This document shows, piece by piece, positions 37,201-47,609 of a stretch of DNA of 64,000 nt. This DNA comes from Tigriopus japonicus (taxonomy: Eukaryota; Arthropoda; Copepoda; Harpacticoida; Harpacticidae). The translations under genes and the position numbers were made by a program. The DNA is taken from assembly GCA_010645155.1 (NCBI GenBank), contig JAAGOF010000292.1, positions 20,267-84,266 on the forward strand, in the 5' to 3' direction. The first letter of the stretch is position 1; every line of letters starts with the position of its first letter. Below the pieces are notes generated by a model that saw only the letters and a list, made by a program, of their open reading frames with translations, did not search any database and had not been told where the DNA came from.

Positions 37201-40200
37201 GTGAGAGATTTTTTTAGATAACTGAGGCTAGTTTTTAAGACGCAAAGATCGATCTTAAGATCGGACTTGCAGTACTAAAGTACAATCTTGAGATCGACCT
37301 TTTGCGTCTAAAAAACTAGCCTCTGGCCATAGTGCATTTAATAAAAACCAACGAAAAATGAAGACATGAAAGCCTCCACTGAAACGTTCAGTCAGAGGTC
37401 TCGGTTTCCCTTTCTGGCAGGCTTGTTCCATAGAGGTCTATAGAGAGGCCATTTTCGTCATTTTGTCTGCCATTTTTATTGCTAAAACTGGCCAGAATGT
37501 GCGTGAAAAGGCAAATACTTCCGAACGATATCGTAACATACTTGACCAAACACAAGGAAGACCATAGCACAAATGTAAGTGCGCAAGAGTTCTATGTGTT
37601 CAATGCCAAATCCTGTAATTGTGTTTATGCCTGCGAATTAATTTTTCATATTCATTAAGCCCCTTAGTATAATTTGGGAGAAGCAAAGCTTAGACATGAG
37701 GCAACATGCCCAAAAAACTTTGTTTTTCAAAAAATGCCTTCTACGTTTGTTTGGGCAAGTTTCAACTAGCGATCCTGTATATAGACTGGTTGTCGTAGGC
37801 TAGCACACGGTGCCGATTATTCACACTGGTGATTGGTCAATAGAGTCCTTTAAGCGCAACCACTAAAAAAGATATAACGTGCAACCTTTGACCTTAAGAA
37901 GTTCAAAAATAGGTCAAACTTTTGTGTCAGGGTACAATTTCGCGAGCTGTATTAGTAGGGTGACCTCCCAGTGGTATTATAGGTCTGCTGCCGTTAGCAG
38001 TCTAGGCTTGCCAAAAACATGTCTCACTTTTCAAGGCTCAAATTTTCAAAAAAATGTTGCATTTAAGAGCAATGGCATGGTTAATGTAGCAAAAATTTCG
38101 AGGTCTTTATGAATTATGTGAAATGGATCCTGCATTGGTGTGAAATTTTACTGCATTTGAACGTGCCTTGTTCTATTTACCAGAGCATAGACATATTATC
38201 TCGCACATAGACTTTAAATAATCGTATTGTGTCCAAAAGATCGGAACTTGCGATACTTCAGACTTTGATATAAGGGTTATTTTTAGAATTACAAATACCC
38301 ATAGCATTATTTTTTGATTGATGTGACTTCTGATTTCTGCTAAAACCTCTTTTGGAAGAAACTTTTGGTTTCATTTAATCACTCAAATTGTCAATCATTG
38401 GTCAACTAGTCAAAAATGGACTAATCGAACGGAAATGATGGAATGTTATTCAGGAGGCTAAGCTACATCTTGATTGAGGGAATAAAATTTGCGTTAATGT
38501 GATACAATTATTTTTCAAAACTTTTTTTAATGGAATGTTCGAAATTTTCTGGATTTTTTTTTTTTTTTGAAAAAATAAAGATTCTCACGGCTCAATTTTA
38601 TTTACAGGTGAAAACGCTTTGTAGTAATAAATTATACTTCATTTTGTGGCGAAAAGTGGCCGAAGGCTTCACAACGGTGGCCGAAAGTGGCCAAATTTCG
38701 GACCAAAAGTGGCCGAGAAACTTCCCCAAAACCTAGCAACCCTGGTTCCATCCCTTCAATAGAGCTATTTGATTGATGGTAACTAGGGACCCTAAAATTG
38801 AGTCTGGCCACCGCAATCTATGGAATCCCAACCAATGCAGCTGTCTGTGTTGTCTTCTAACATGTGGAAAGCAAAAGTTCATGAGAAAAGGAAACCTTCA
38901 GCTTTCCCCAGTGTCTCAAAATTGGGTGGTTGACAACTCAATCTACAAAGAATAAGTACTCTGGTTTGTTATTGAACTTAGTCAGAATCAGCTGAATGCA
39001 GATGCAATGTCTTTGCCAATCACCAGCATAAACCAACAGCACCATGAGTTAGCCTACAAAGGTCAAACTCTAAATAGGGGTCCATGGGGTGAACCATTGG
39101 CATCGTGTTATCCTAGGACGGCCATTCTCTATACAGGGTCGCTAATTGTAACTACAAATGAACACTCGGTTAAAACAATCTACAAAACATTACTAAAGTG
39201 GAAACCCGATCATCATCAGATTATGGAAAAGAAATCCTCACATCAATTGCCTAGAAAGGGATTCACACAGATTTGGAGCTAACAAAATAATCTCAACGGC
39301 AAATTGGTCCTCAATGTTCTTCCTGGCAAAGGGGCATCCATTTGTAAACAAATAAACTTCTCTCTGGGATGGACGAAAATCTAGAAAAGACTACGTAGAG
39401 TCAGACTGTGGTTCCTCGTCAGGAGAAATGACGTCTGACTAGCGAAATGATAGAATTCAGGATCGTTAGTTAGGTCATGGGCTTGTACAAAGGCTTAGAC
39501 CATGGACACATCAACGACAATGACAATTGAAAGGCTGACGATCAAATTCGAGGTTTCAACATCGTTGTCGTCGCAGACCTCTCATAATGAAAATCCGTGA
39601 CATAATGAAAGACAACGAGCACATGGGTTGAGCAAGATGATGGGATAATTTGAAGGACAAAGGAGGATCGAGAAGAAAATCAAGTTCCTAAATAAGACAC
39701 ACACAAACAATCAGTTTTTCATCATGATTAATATATTTTCTCAACCATGTTGATAAAACAACAAAGGACAGTGTCAAATTGTTAGCAATAGCATCTGTTT
39801 ACGGTCTAACTATAAAAGAACCAAATTTGGAAACAATCATGATAATAATGATGATGATGATGATGATAGCAATGGTAGTAATAAATGTAATAATACTGAT
39901 ACTGATAATCATGGTTTTATGTATGATCAGGGGAATTGGTGATTTCTTATGCTGATAATGTTTATGGGTTTGGCAAAAATAAACAGAGCCGCAAATGTTG
40001 GCTTGACGGACTCCGTCATTGGGAATTTTGGCCTCTTTGCTGGTTGTTTGTAATGCGCCAATTACATGATCATCAAGTCAATTTGCAGAAGGGCAACAGC
40101 AACGCAACGAAATCTGTTCCTAAATCCCCTCTAATTTTCTTACTCTATTTCAAAGTTTTGAACATTTGATGACACATCCTCAATTTAGAGAAAGTTCGAT

Positions 40201-43200
40201 ATCAAAGTTCCTGTCAGTAGCACCAAAATTGGCGATGTTTAGCTTTGTTACATCGCTTTTTCTGTTCGGTAATTCGAGTTGGTTCTAGTTGTTTTTAGCT
40301 TGAAATGCTCGGTTATTTTGTGGATCTCACTCAGTGGCACAGTGGCACTCAATGACCATCATGTTTGACGCAACGCCAGGAATTGTTCATCAAATTAATC
40401 TACTTCACCATCGTTTGTTTTAATATTGCTTCTTAGCATGGTTGGAAAGTGGGCGAGTTTGCATCTCTTGGGCAATTTGGACACACCAGAAATTGTAAAT
40501 TAATGTTCGTGAATATAACTTTAAAGTTTTTGACGTCGAGAGTAAATAAATGTCTGATTCAAATTGGACCAGCTAGTGTTTTGTTTGTTCAAAATGAGAC
40601 TGGTATTTTTTTTATATTTTAAGGCCATGAACAAACATAATAAAGCTAATTGGTAGCCTTAACCAAGGACATTATGGGGTACATTGCCTCACGATCCCCA
40701 TATGAGCAACTCACTCCTCGAACAAACTAAATTCCAAACTGGGAAAAAAAAGTAAGTTTCTATTACTGCCAAATAAGGTATTTTTCTAGTCGTGGCTTAA
40801 GACACACCAAGCTATTTCACATGCCAAACAACACCAGCTGACAGTCTCGTAGCTTGCAGGGAATAATCATAACGGCAAAAGAAACATAATCATAATTCGA
40901 AATAATCCTTCGCAAAAGGATGATTTCGACACATTGATGCTAGTAATACAACTAACAACAATGGACGAAGTAGAAATTGAATGAGACAATGAAAGCAAAT
41001 AGAGACGAAGACAAACAAACAAATGAACATGAAAGGTAGGGCCAACCAACCAATTGTTGTTCAATCACAAAAGTGAATGTACTAAGTTCAGTTTTGCTTG
41101 GTGAACCTGTGGAGTATTGCGAAATTCCAACGCATGATCACATGGATAATATTTGGATATCATTATTAGCTTTTTTCTTACTTTTTCATATTGTTATTTT
41201 TATGGTTGGTTTAACACTGACAATGTTAAACGCCCTCATTGTTCGGGAAGACATGTTTTAGAGAAATATTGGTTTCAAAATAATCGTGGTTATTGGTTAT
41301 TGCTTGTGAATGTTTGCAGTCGTTGCCGCCATTGTGAAAGGGCCAAGTCAAAACCGGACCGGCATTGCCTTAAGATGGAGTAAATTATTTTCGTTGGGCG
41401 AACAATGAGCAATGTTTTCCATGACGGAGCTCAAATCCATCGTTCCACCACTAATTCCCCCTTCTCCTAAATGCTTACTTAAACGCTGCTGTTGTTGTTG
41501 TTGCTGCTGCTGCTGTTGCTGCTGCACCTGATGGTGTTGCTGTTGCTGATGATGATTATGATGATGTTGTTGTTGGTGATGATGTTGATGCAACAAGTGT
41601 TGCTTGTCATAACTAGTTCCAGCACAATGTGGCTGGGACGTAGTTGGAGTATTACTGGCAGCAAAGCTTTGAAAATGAGTGCTTGCATGGTGAAGGGCTA
41701 CATCTGCCAAAGACGAGGACGAACTACTTCCAATCTGTCCTGGCGAGTTGTTCATGGAGGACAGAGAATTAAAATTAAGTACGGGGTTAGGGGAAAGGAC
41801 ACCGGCTGTTGCCAGGGCCATTTGGGCCACGGCAGCTTGCTGCATGAACATATGGTTGGGGACATGAATGGCTGCCGAATTGGTCATGGACATGGTATGA
41901 AACGAGGCAGCTGCAGCGGCTGCGGCGGCAGCATTGGACCCCGGGCTGTCGAGACTCGAGCCTGCGGCACCCAATTGAGGCAGGGCGTACGGGGAAAAGC
42001 GAAAGCTGGCCAAGGCGTCGCCATTGCTTTGGGGCAGAATAAACTCACCGTAGCCTCCACGAAACGATGCCATGGTGGTAGGTCGACCACGGCCCGTGGG
42101 ACATGCAGGGAGCATCACCTCCTTCGGTTGTGCTTTCTTGCATTCCACCTGTTCAAAATTAAGATGCTTGGATCAATGCTTGAAGTATTAGGGTCTGGGC
42201 GCATGAGCATAATGCATGAACAGTCAAAGACAGCGTGTCCAACTCCCACGATTTTATACACACAAGGCCTCCCGCATGCAAATGCAAGTGGCGAACAATT
42301 GAAAATTCAAGGTGCTCTCTCACCATTTTGTTATTGATCTCATGAAAATGGATTTCGCAAACTTTGTCCACGATGTCTTCATTTACAAAAGTTACAAAAC
42401 CAAAGCCGCGGTGACGGTTCGTTTGCTTGTCAAACATGAGCATGGCATCCTCAATCTATGAAAGAAACACATTGATTGGTTTAAGAACAACGCTCACAAA
42501 TAACTTCGTGCAAAGCTGCACTAAATAGCAAAAAAATGCTTGGAATAAACAAATAGGGATTGGTAAAATCAATTTGGGCTGAAATTCGGGGTAAAAGTAA
42601 AAAGCTCAAAGACATCCCGTAACTTGTGTCCATATTGGTAGGTGCTACTTAATTGGGGTAGAAATTACATTCAATGATTGCTTGAATGAAAATGAAGAAT
42701 AAAAATGAGTTTGAAATTTTTCAATCTTGTGAGACCATCTTGTGAGACCATCCACCTTGTTTTGCCTTTGAAAGAGAGGAAAGTCACCTTTGTTTTTTTA
42801 AATGGCAGTGGCAACTTAATCATCTCCTTGCAGTGTCCTCCTGTGTAGGGATGGGTGACAACGACACTTTTGACATCGACGTTTACGCCGACATCGGCAA
42901 AATTGTCATAGTTGACAATGACATCGGCACCGGTGTCGACACCGACCTCGACACCGACACCGTCTGTGAAAGTGTTTCTGTAGTCTTTTTTGCCATTTTT
43001 GGAAAAAATCACACTAAAGGCCGGTATCGAAACTGACACCGAAAGTTGGAAAAGCCGGTGTCGGTATCGACACCTTGACATCTACGCCGGCTTCGTACCC
43101 ACACCTTCTCCCCTACTTCTGCGAAAAAAATCTTTTTTTTGTTTGGAATTAAATTTCGACGGTCCAGAGCTAAATTTGAACTTAGTTGAAAATATGATTT

Positions 43201-45879
43201 TATTTGAAAGCATCTCTTAAAGGATCTGAAGGTATTTAGAGCTTTTTTTATGAGGGCACTTAAACTTAAGGCAAAAAGATAAAATTAAGACACTTAAGGG
43301 GCATCTAAATCCCATGATATCAATTTCAAGTCTGTGTCACAACACAAAGACCAAGAAAAAAACACTTGCCCCCCCCAAATGAAGTCAATTAAGTTCCGGG
43401 TGTTTCAAAAGAAATGGAACACTAATTACATTGTCTGTAACTCGTGATTGAATCCATATAGGAACCTCACTGCATTGGATATGATTGGGCAAACACTTGA
43501 TTTAAAGAGTCAGAAAAACCAAATTCACTCAAATTCAATATTTAAGCGACCACATTTTTTCCCGTGAAGGGTCATTTCGGAAAACGGAGCGTTAGTGACT
43601 CTGACGTTTTTCTCCCTTCCAAAATTTGGCTATAATAAAAAATATGGCTATACAAAGGGAATAAAACCATACTAATCTTAAGAATTGGTATGTGCCGCAT
43701 CTTTTTGAGCTTCATACATTCTTTGCGAGATCAGCCAGTTCCGAGTCAGGAACATGCTTTCCTGTTCCGTTTCTCATGAATCACCCGGTAAAAGAGCTTT
43801 GCAGAAGGAATCTTAATGGGATTTGAAGATGTTTGAAATATAAAGGATTATCATAATCACACTAGTATATTTTTTTCTAACATGTTACTAACCCGCACAA
43901 AAAATACCTCATGCACCATTAGTTTCTGGTGACCTTCTGTGTACGTTTCAACATATTTACTTATGTGCTGCATAATAATGATCCTTATTATTTGAGAAAG
44001 CTTGATTGACCTGGATGCTTTGGTTGAAGTGCCTGGGACAAAGCTAAAAAACAACAATCTTTTAAACACAATCGACAATCCATTGTCTCTTGATGTACAA
44101 TTAATTTAGATTAATGGATCTTTCGGTGTGCTAAGAAACATCACGAGAAAACTTGATCAGCAAAATTTTCATTGTCCATGATGAATCATTATCAGAAGGT
44201 TGTACAAAGTACGCCCTCAAGTGTGTCAATTGCTTTTTTTCTGAATACTTAAAGCATATTTGTCTAGAATCTAGAGGAAAGCCGTAAAGTGAAGCCATTT
44301 TGTTACTTGCACATCATAGCTAAAAAATTCCCTTACTAGTCTTGACAATTACAAAAGGGCTTATTCAGAAGTATCAAATTTGCAGCCTAATCTCTCTGGA
44401 AAGAGACTAACAACCTTTGAAATCTTGGCTTGCATTTGTTTTCTATCTACGTAAGGGATAACAAATCATAAACATAGATCAGCTATCTTAAAGGTCCAAA
44501 AGCCACATTTCAGTCAAAGTCACAAATAAAGCAAAAAAAAATAGGGTATAAGTTTTTTCAAAGAAAATATTTTACTCAAGAACACTAACAAAAGAAAAAT
44601 GACGTGAAAATTTTCAAAATCTCCTTAGAATGTAGAAATCATATTCAAACTCCATGATGAGAAAAGCCGATTTCATTCACAAATGGTTTCTTGGATTTTC
44701 CGATGGACATGTTTTTTTTGTAAAAGACAATAACCTTGGTCAAAATCCAATGACCCTGAACACTATGAAGCTTGAATACCTTCTTGATGATAATATTTTT
44801 GGAAAACTGAATCTTACCTCTCCAAATTGTTCAAAGTATTTCTTGATATCTTCCAACGACGTTGTGGCAGATATTCCTCCCACAAATATCTTCTTTGTTC
44901 TGGTCACAAGCTAAAAAGAAAAAAATAACCGTCATGCCGATCGTAATCGCTCGAATTTTTAGGGAAAAAGTCATTTTATTGTGAATGGAGGTTAAAAAAA
45001 TAAATGAAACCGGTACGTCTCATAAAACCTCAAACTACTCAAACTACGTAGCTCCTTCCTCCAACACGTATAATGAGTGCCTAAGCATGCATTCACCTTG
45101 GGATGAGTTCTCCTAGGAAACGCTACTTTCGGATCAATCTGGAAGAACAAGGTGAGCAACCCATGGGTGATTAAATTCTCTTGACCTACTGGAGGTATGT
45201 TTCTGAAAGCTGCAACATCACACACCTTTTTACCATCTAAATCGTGAGGCCCATGGGCCAATACTTGGTCCACACTGTTTGCGTCAGAAAATGTGACAAA
45301 TCCGAAGCCTCTGGGAAATGAATATGAATATTACAAGGTTAAACAATAAACAGCCGCGAAGGACAAGATAGTAAAAAGCATTTTAAGAGTTTCTAAACCC
45401 TACCTCGAACGCCTCGTACTAGGATCTTTCATTACCATCACCTCAGAGATGTCTCCGTACTTGCCAAAGTATTCCTTCAGACCCTCTGAAAGGTTAAAAA
45501 GATGGTTACGTGACGTTTGAGACCTCGCTTTGAACAGGCAAAGTCTCAATGTGCGCATTGTTTTCCAAACCTGGTGTGGTCTGCCAACTTAGGCCTCCAA
45601 TGAACATTTTTCTGAAAGATAGATGGACAAATAGATCAAATCTTTAAAATGATATTATCTTCGAAACAAATGCTAAGGCTAACGATACTATCGTGAGATT
45701 TATCATTTAGTTACTTTTACCATTGAAAATGGTTTCATAACACGGCCGTCAGCTCGTTTTGGTGGAACAAAAATTGAGGTCTTATTGGGACAAACTTACC
45801 CTGGATCGTTTGGAATATCCTCGGTCTCAACTGAGAGGGTAGACTGGGGGTTATTGACATTAATTGGTATCAAATCCAT
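30935..45879 (-). CDS. Rbp6: Musashi / Rbp6-type RNA-binding protein, two RRMs
   Basis: Sequence-specific mRNA-binding translational regulator of the Musashi family. Minus-strand exons: 45879-45800, 45611-45571, 45485-45404, 45310-45226, 45138-45097, 44910-44818, 42455-42324, 42148-41479, 31246-31115 and 31020-30935. Together they total 1443 nt, 480 residues, all GT-AG and in phase. RRM1 (residues about 28-104) has RNP2 MFIGGL and RNP1 RGFGFVTF, the latter split by intron 3. The conserved linker DPKVAFPRR follows. RRM2 (117-193) has KIFVGGI and RGFGFVTF, followed by [15 protein letters not shown], closer to insect Rbp6 than to Drosophila Msi. Exon 8 is Ala-, His- and Gln-rich. If exon 8 is not spliced at 41478, it reads on to a stop at 41348, giving 451 residues. 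The core is certain; the last two exons are inferred. Confidence 0.92.
31799..31850. other. Assembly gap (52 N)
   Basis: An unsequenced run of N sits in the long Musashi intron, directly beside a LINE 3' end. Reading frames through it are meaningless. Confidence 0.99.
31851..31930 (-). mobile_element. LINE 3' tail fragment
   Basis: The reverse complement matches 27785-27847, including ATAATGATTAACTCTCTTTA and GGAATCCCATTCCTTG. It is the extreme 3' end of the same LINE family; the rest is lost in the adjacent gap. Confidence 0.85.
32520..33015 (+). mobile_element. Inverted-repeat element family C, copy 1
   Basis: Related in reverse orientation to 61080-61575. Its ends carry inverted AATGTCGCC ... 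/ ... CCGCTCAACAGTTGGCGAC motifs. A third, partial copy surrounds the DNA element at 35098. The interior includes GTTTTTGTCCATATATGCAT. No coding frame is shared between copies. Confidence 0.7.
33072..33231. repeat. Short inverted-repeat element with 40-bp arms
   Basis: The left arm, 33072-33113 (TATGCACC ... GAAGGGAGTAATGGCCAA), is matched inversely by 33189-33231 with few differences. The spacer is about 75 bp. If the ends are TGCACC/GGTGCA, the flanks are TA on both sides, as in Tc1/mariner-type insertions; this assignment is tentative. Confidence 0.7.
34552..34873. mobile_element. Short hAT-like element with CCGAAA-rich ends
   Basis: TAGTGATGGATCGAAAG at the left is mirrored by CTTTCGGTCCATCACTA at the right. 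Subterminal regions hold many CCGAAAC repeats in both orientations. The flanks ATTTTACC (left) and ATTTTTACC one base away (right) resemble a decayed 8-bp target duplication. It is 322 bp long with no coding frame. Confidence 0.75.
35098..35740. mobile_element. Inverted-repeat DNA element (non-autonomous), copy 2
   Basis: Nearly identical to copy 1 at 26741-27375, and identical over its right half apart from single bases. It has an added 10-bp duplication near 35240. The first few bases of the left end differ or are missing (TTTTAGC for TCTAGC). ACTTTT lies on both sides, consistent with duplication of host sequence. It is nested in a family-C repeat, whose uninterrupted form is seen at 32960-32985 and, reversed, at 61110-61130. 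Confidence 0.92.
36780..37790. repeat. Nested, diverged repeat mosaic in the Musashi intron
   Basis: Two related stretches, 36790-36970 and 37450-37770, share GGCCA ... TTGCGTGAAA ... GCAAATA, then GGGCAAGTTTCAACTAG. Next to them are inverted CTATAGACCTCTATG and CATAGAGGTCTATAG motifs (near 37030 and 37430). The pattern suggests several insertions on top of each other. No reading frame is conserved. Confidence 0.55.
37224..37323. repeat. 100-bp near-perfect palindrome
   Basis: From GAGGCTAGTTTTTAAGACGC to its inverse GCGTCTAAAAAACTAGCCTC, the two halves pair over about 45 bp each with a handful of mismatches around a small AGTACT centre. It would form a long hairpin as RNA or cruciform DNA. 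No coding frame. Confidence 0.9.
38110..38745. mobile_element. Dispersed repeat, second copy of the 23.4 kb family
   Basis: Positions 38115-38430 match 23690-24005. Positions 38640-38742 contain GTGGCCGA motifs like the 19-bp array unit and end CCTAGCAACCCTGG, the inverse of the start of the first copy. The segment between is AT-rich. Confidence 0.6.
38784..39144. mobile_element. hAT-like element with 8-bp target duplication
   Basis: It starts TAGGGACCC and ends GGGTCGCTA. Flanks are ATGGTAAC (38776-38783) and ATTGTAAC (39145-39152), seven of eight matching. Interior segments such as CTACAAAGAATAAGTACTCT recur in the longer element at 59146-60030. No coding frame. Confidence 0.72.
39838..39872. 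repeat. GAT microsatellite
   Basis: ATGATAATAATGATG repeats followed by a pure GAT run, within the long Musashi intron. Confidence 0.85.
41487..41600 (-). repeat. Coding CAG/CAC repeat (poly-Gln/His) in Musashi exon 8
   Basis: On the minus strand it encodes alternating His and Gln runs, ending in about thirteen Gln immediately before the internal donor at 41478. Such coding repeats are often length-variable. Confidence 0.9.
42846..43085. repeat. GTCGACACCGAC-rich repeat in Musashi intron 7
   Basis: It starts TAGGGATGGGTGACAACGAC, then contains many CGACACCGAC and CCGGTGTCG motifs in both orientations, resembling the subterminal array of a hAT-type element. No clean right end or target duplication is visible. 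Confidence 0.5.
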
Positions 45880-46041
45880 GATTCCTTGGCTCACTGGATC
45901 CAATTAAACTACGGTGAGATAGTTATTTTCCTAAGGAATCCACCAAAACTAAACTAGAAGTTGTTTACAGAGTTGACTATCATCTATCTTCTACAAGAGC
46001 AACTAGACAAGGTGCATGCACTCACTCACGCACGCACAAAT

Positions 46042-46061
46042 ACACACACACACACACACAC
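46042..46061. repeat. CA microsatellite
   Basis: An uninterrupted run of about ten CA dinucleotides upstream of the Musashi start. Confidence 0.95.
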
Positions 46062-47426
46062 TCAGTTGAGCAAGTATTCAGACCAGGACCCCCTCACCAT
46101 CGATGTGGTCCTCCAATGTATGTCAGTACCACTTCTTGTACCACCAACGCCACCGCTGCCACAACCATCCTCCTTCTCCTCCTTTTCCTTCGCCTTCTCA
46201 TCGTCATCATCATCATCATCATCCCACCGAGGAACAACGGCCGACCCAACCTACCAAGCTACCAAACCAAATTTCGAGGGACAGGCCCGACACCGAGTTT
46301 TGGCCTCTTTCATTCAAGCTCCATCTCTCTGTTGGGTCGTCCGTCCAATCGTTCCTTGATGCCCTCTTTCGATTGGGTCTTGGGTCTTGCTTGCTTCGTC
46401 CGTTGGTTCCTTGGTTCCTTGGTTCCTTCGCTTGCAGGTCCATCCATCTATTCTCTATCTCTCCTCCTTCTTCACAGTTCATCCTTGCTTGGTTCTCCCA
46501 CACGCTTTCGAGTGAGTGTGCTTGCCAGAGGTGCTGGCGCAAGGAAACAATGAAAGTGGCCCAAAGGCAATCGGCCAACCCGCGGACGTCTTGGTCCACT
46601 TAGCCCAGCTCCTCTTTCACACTCTCACTCTCTCTCTCTTTCTTTCTTTTCTTTCTCGCTCTTCCTCTCTTTCTCGCTCTCCCTTCTTGTCTTCCCTTTT
46701 CGGTCGTTCCTCTTCTTTGGACCACGTCTTAGTCTTGAACCTGTTTCGTCTTGGTTCCAAACCTTGGTACGTACGCGTACGTATGCAGATCGTTCTTGGA
46801 TCCTTTTTTCAGTTCTTCGGCGCCCTCTCCTACATTCTTCCGTGAACCCGTACTACGTACGGTTAAAAGGCTAGGACGTCTTCGGTGGCGCAAACTGTCT
46901 GCAACGTGCGGGGAAATGAATGGCCTACCTACCGAAGAGCGTGCGTACATTCGAGGATATAGCCTAACACGGGCATTCTTATCCACAACATAAGGTTTGT
47001 GTGGGTGGTTCGGTGGTTGGTTGGTTAGTAAGTAAGTAAGAGGGAAAGAAAGACAGGGCAGAGATTCTGTCACTCATTCCAAATTAAAACAGCCTAAAGT
47101 TCTGCACAAAATTCACGAAATCCTGAACAATGAAATTGTACATAATTATCAAAGAAAGTTAATTTCTTATTATTATAGCTGAAAAAATTGAGCTATTTTT
47201 GAAGAAAAATAAATTTTTGGAGGCAATTTTACTGACATTTACACTAGAGAAGAAATTAATTGAAGTATTTTACAAATTTTTCATCGGGTAATTTTTGTAC
47301 TTAAGCATTTTTTGAGGTTTTAGAAACTTGAGCAAAACTTCTGAGATGGTCAAATGTTCTTTAAAGGGCAAGTCTTTGGTCGTCGATCACAAGATGACTT
47401 CATGAATGTGAAGAATGTGAAGAAAT

Positions 47427-47609
47427 GTGACTTCAAAAAATGTTTCAAAATGGCTTTTGACTTCGATGGTCAGCAAAATGTTGTTGTTGCTAACCGTGAT
47501 CATCCTCGCCTCCCAAGAAGTCACAGGAAGGCGGCCGCTCCTGACGTGTTGCACAAAAGCAGTGACACCTCCGGCCTTGGCAACCCTTGCCCGCACTAGA
47601 AAAGGTTGA
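47427..47609 (+). CDS. Candidate small secreted cysteine-containing peptide (weak)
   Basis: An ATG-started frame encodes a textbook signal-like segment (MVSKMLLLLTVIILASQEV, from an internal Met at 47469), then a basic stretch and a Cys-Cys pair. It stops at 47609. In the next frame, from 47604, an open stretch continues for about 47 codons with three more Cys (RCW, SCWC) to a stop near 47750. A one-base frameshift, a tiny unseen intron or chance could explain this. No homologue is recognised, so treat it as a candidate only. Confidence 0.2.
   Translation: MTSKNVSKWLLTSMVSKMLLLLTVIILASQEVTGRRPLLTCCTKAVTPPALATLARTRKG

Noticed and set aside
41492..42337. 281-codon plus-strand frame opposite Musashi exon 8
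   Set aside because: Antisense shadow of the CAG/CAC repeat and of a confirmed coding exon.
45961..46845. Cluster of 100-166 codon frames upstream of Musashi
   Set aside because: Pyrimidine-rich and microsatellite composition explains them; no recognisable domain.
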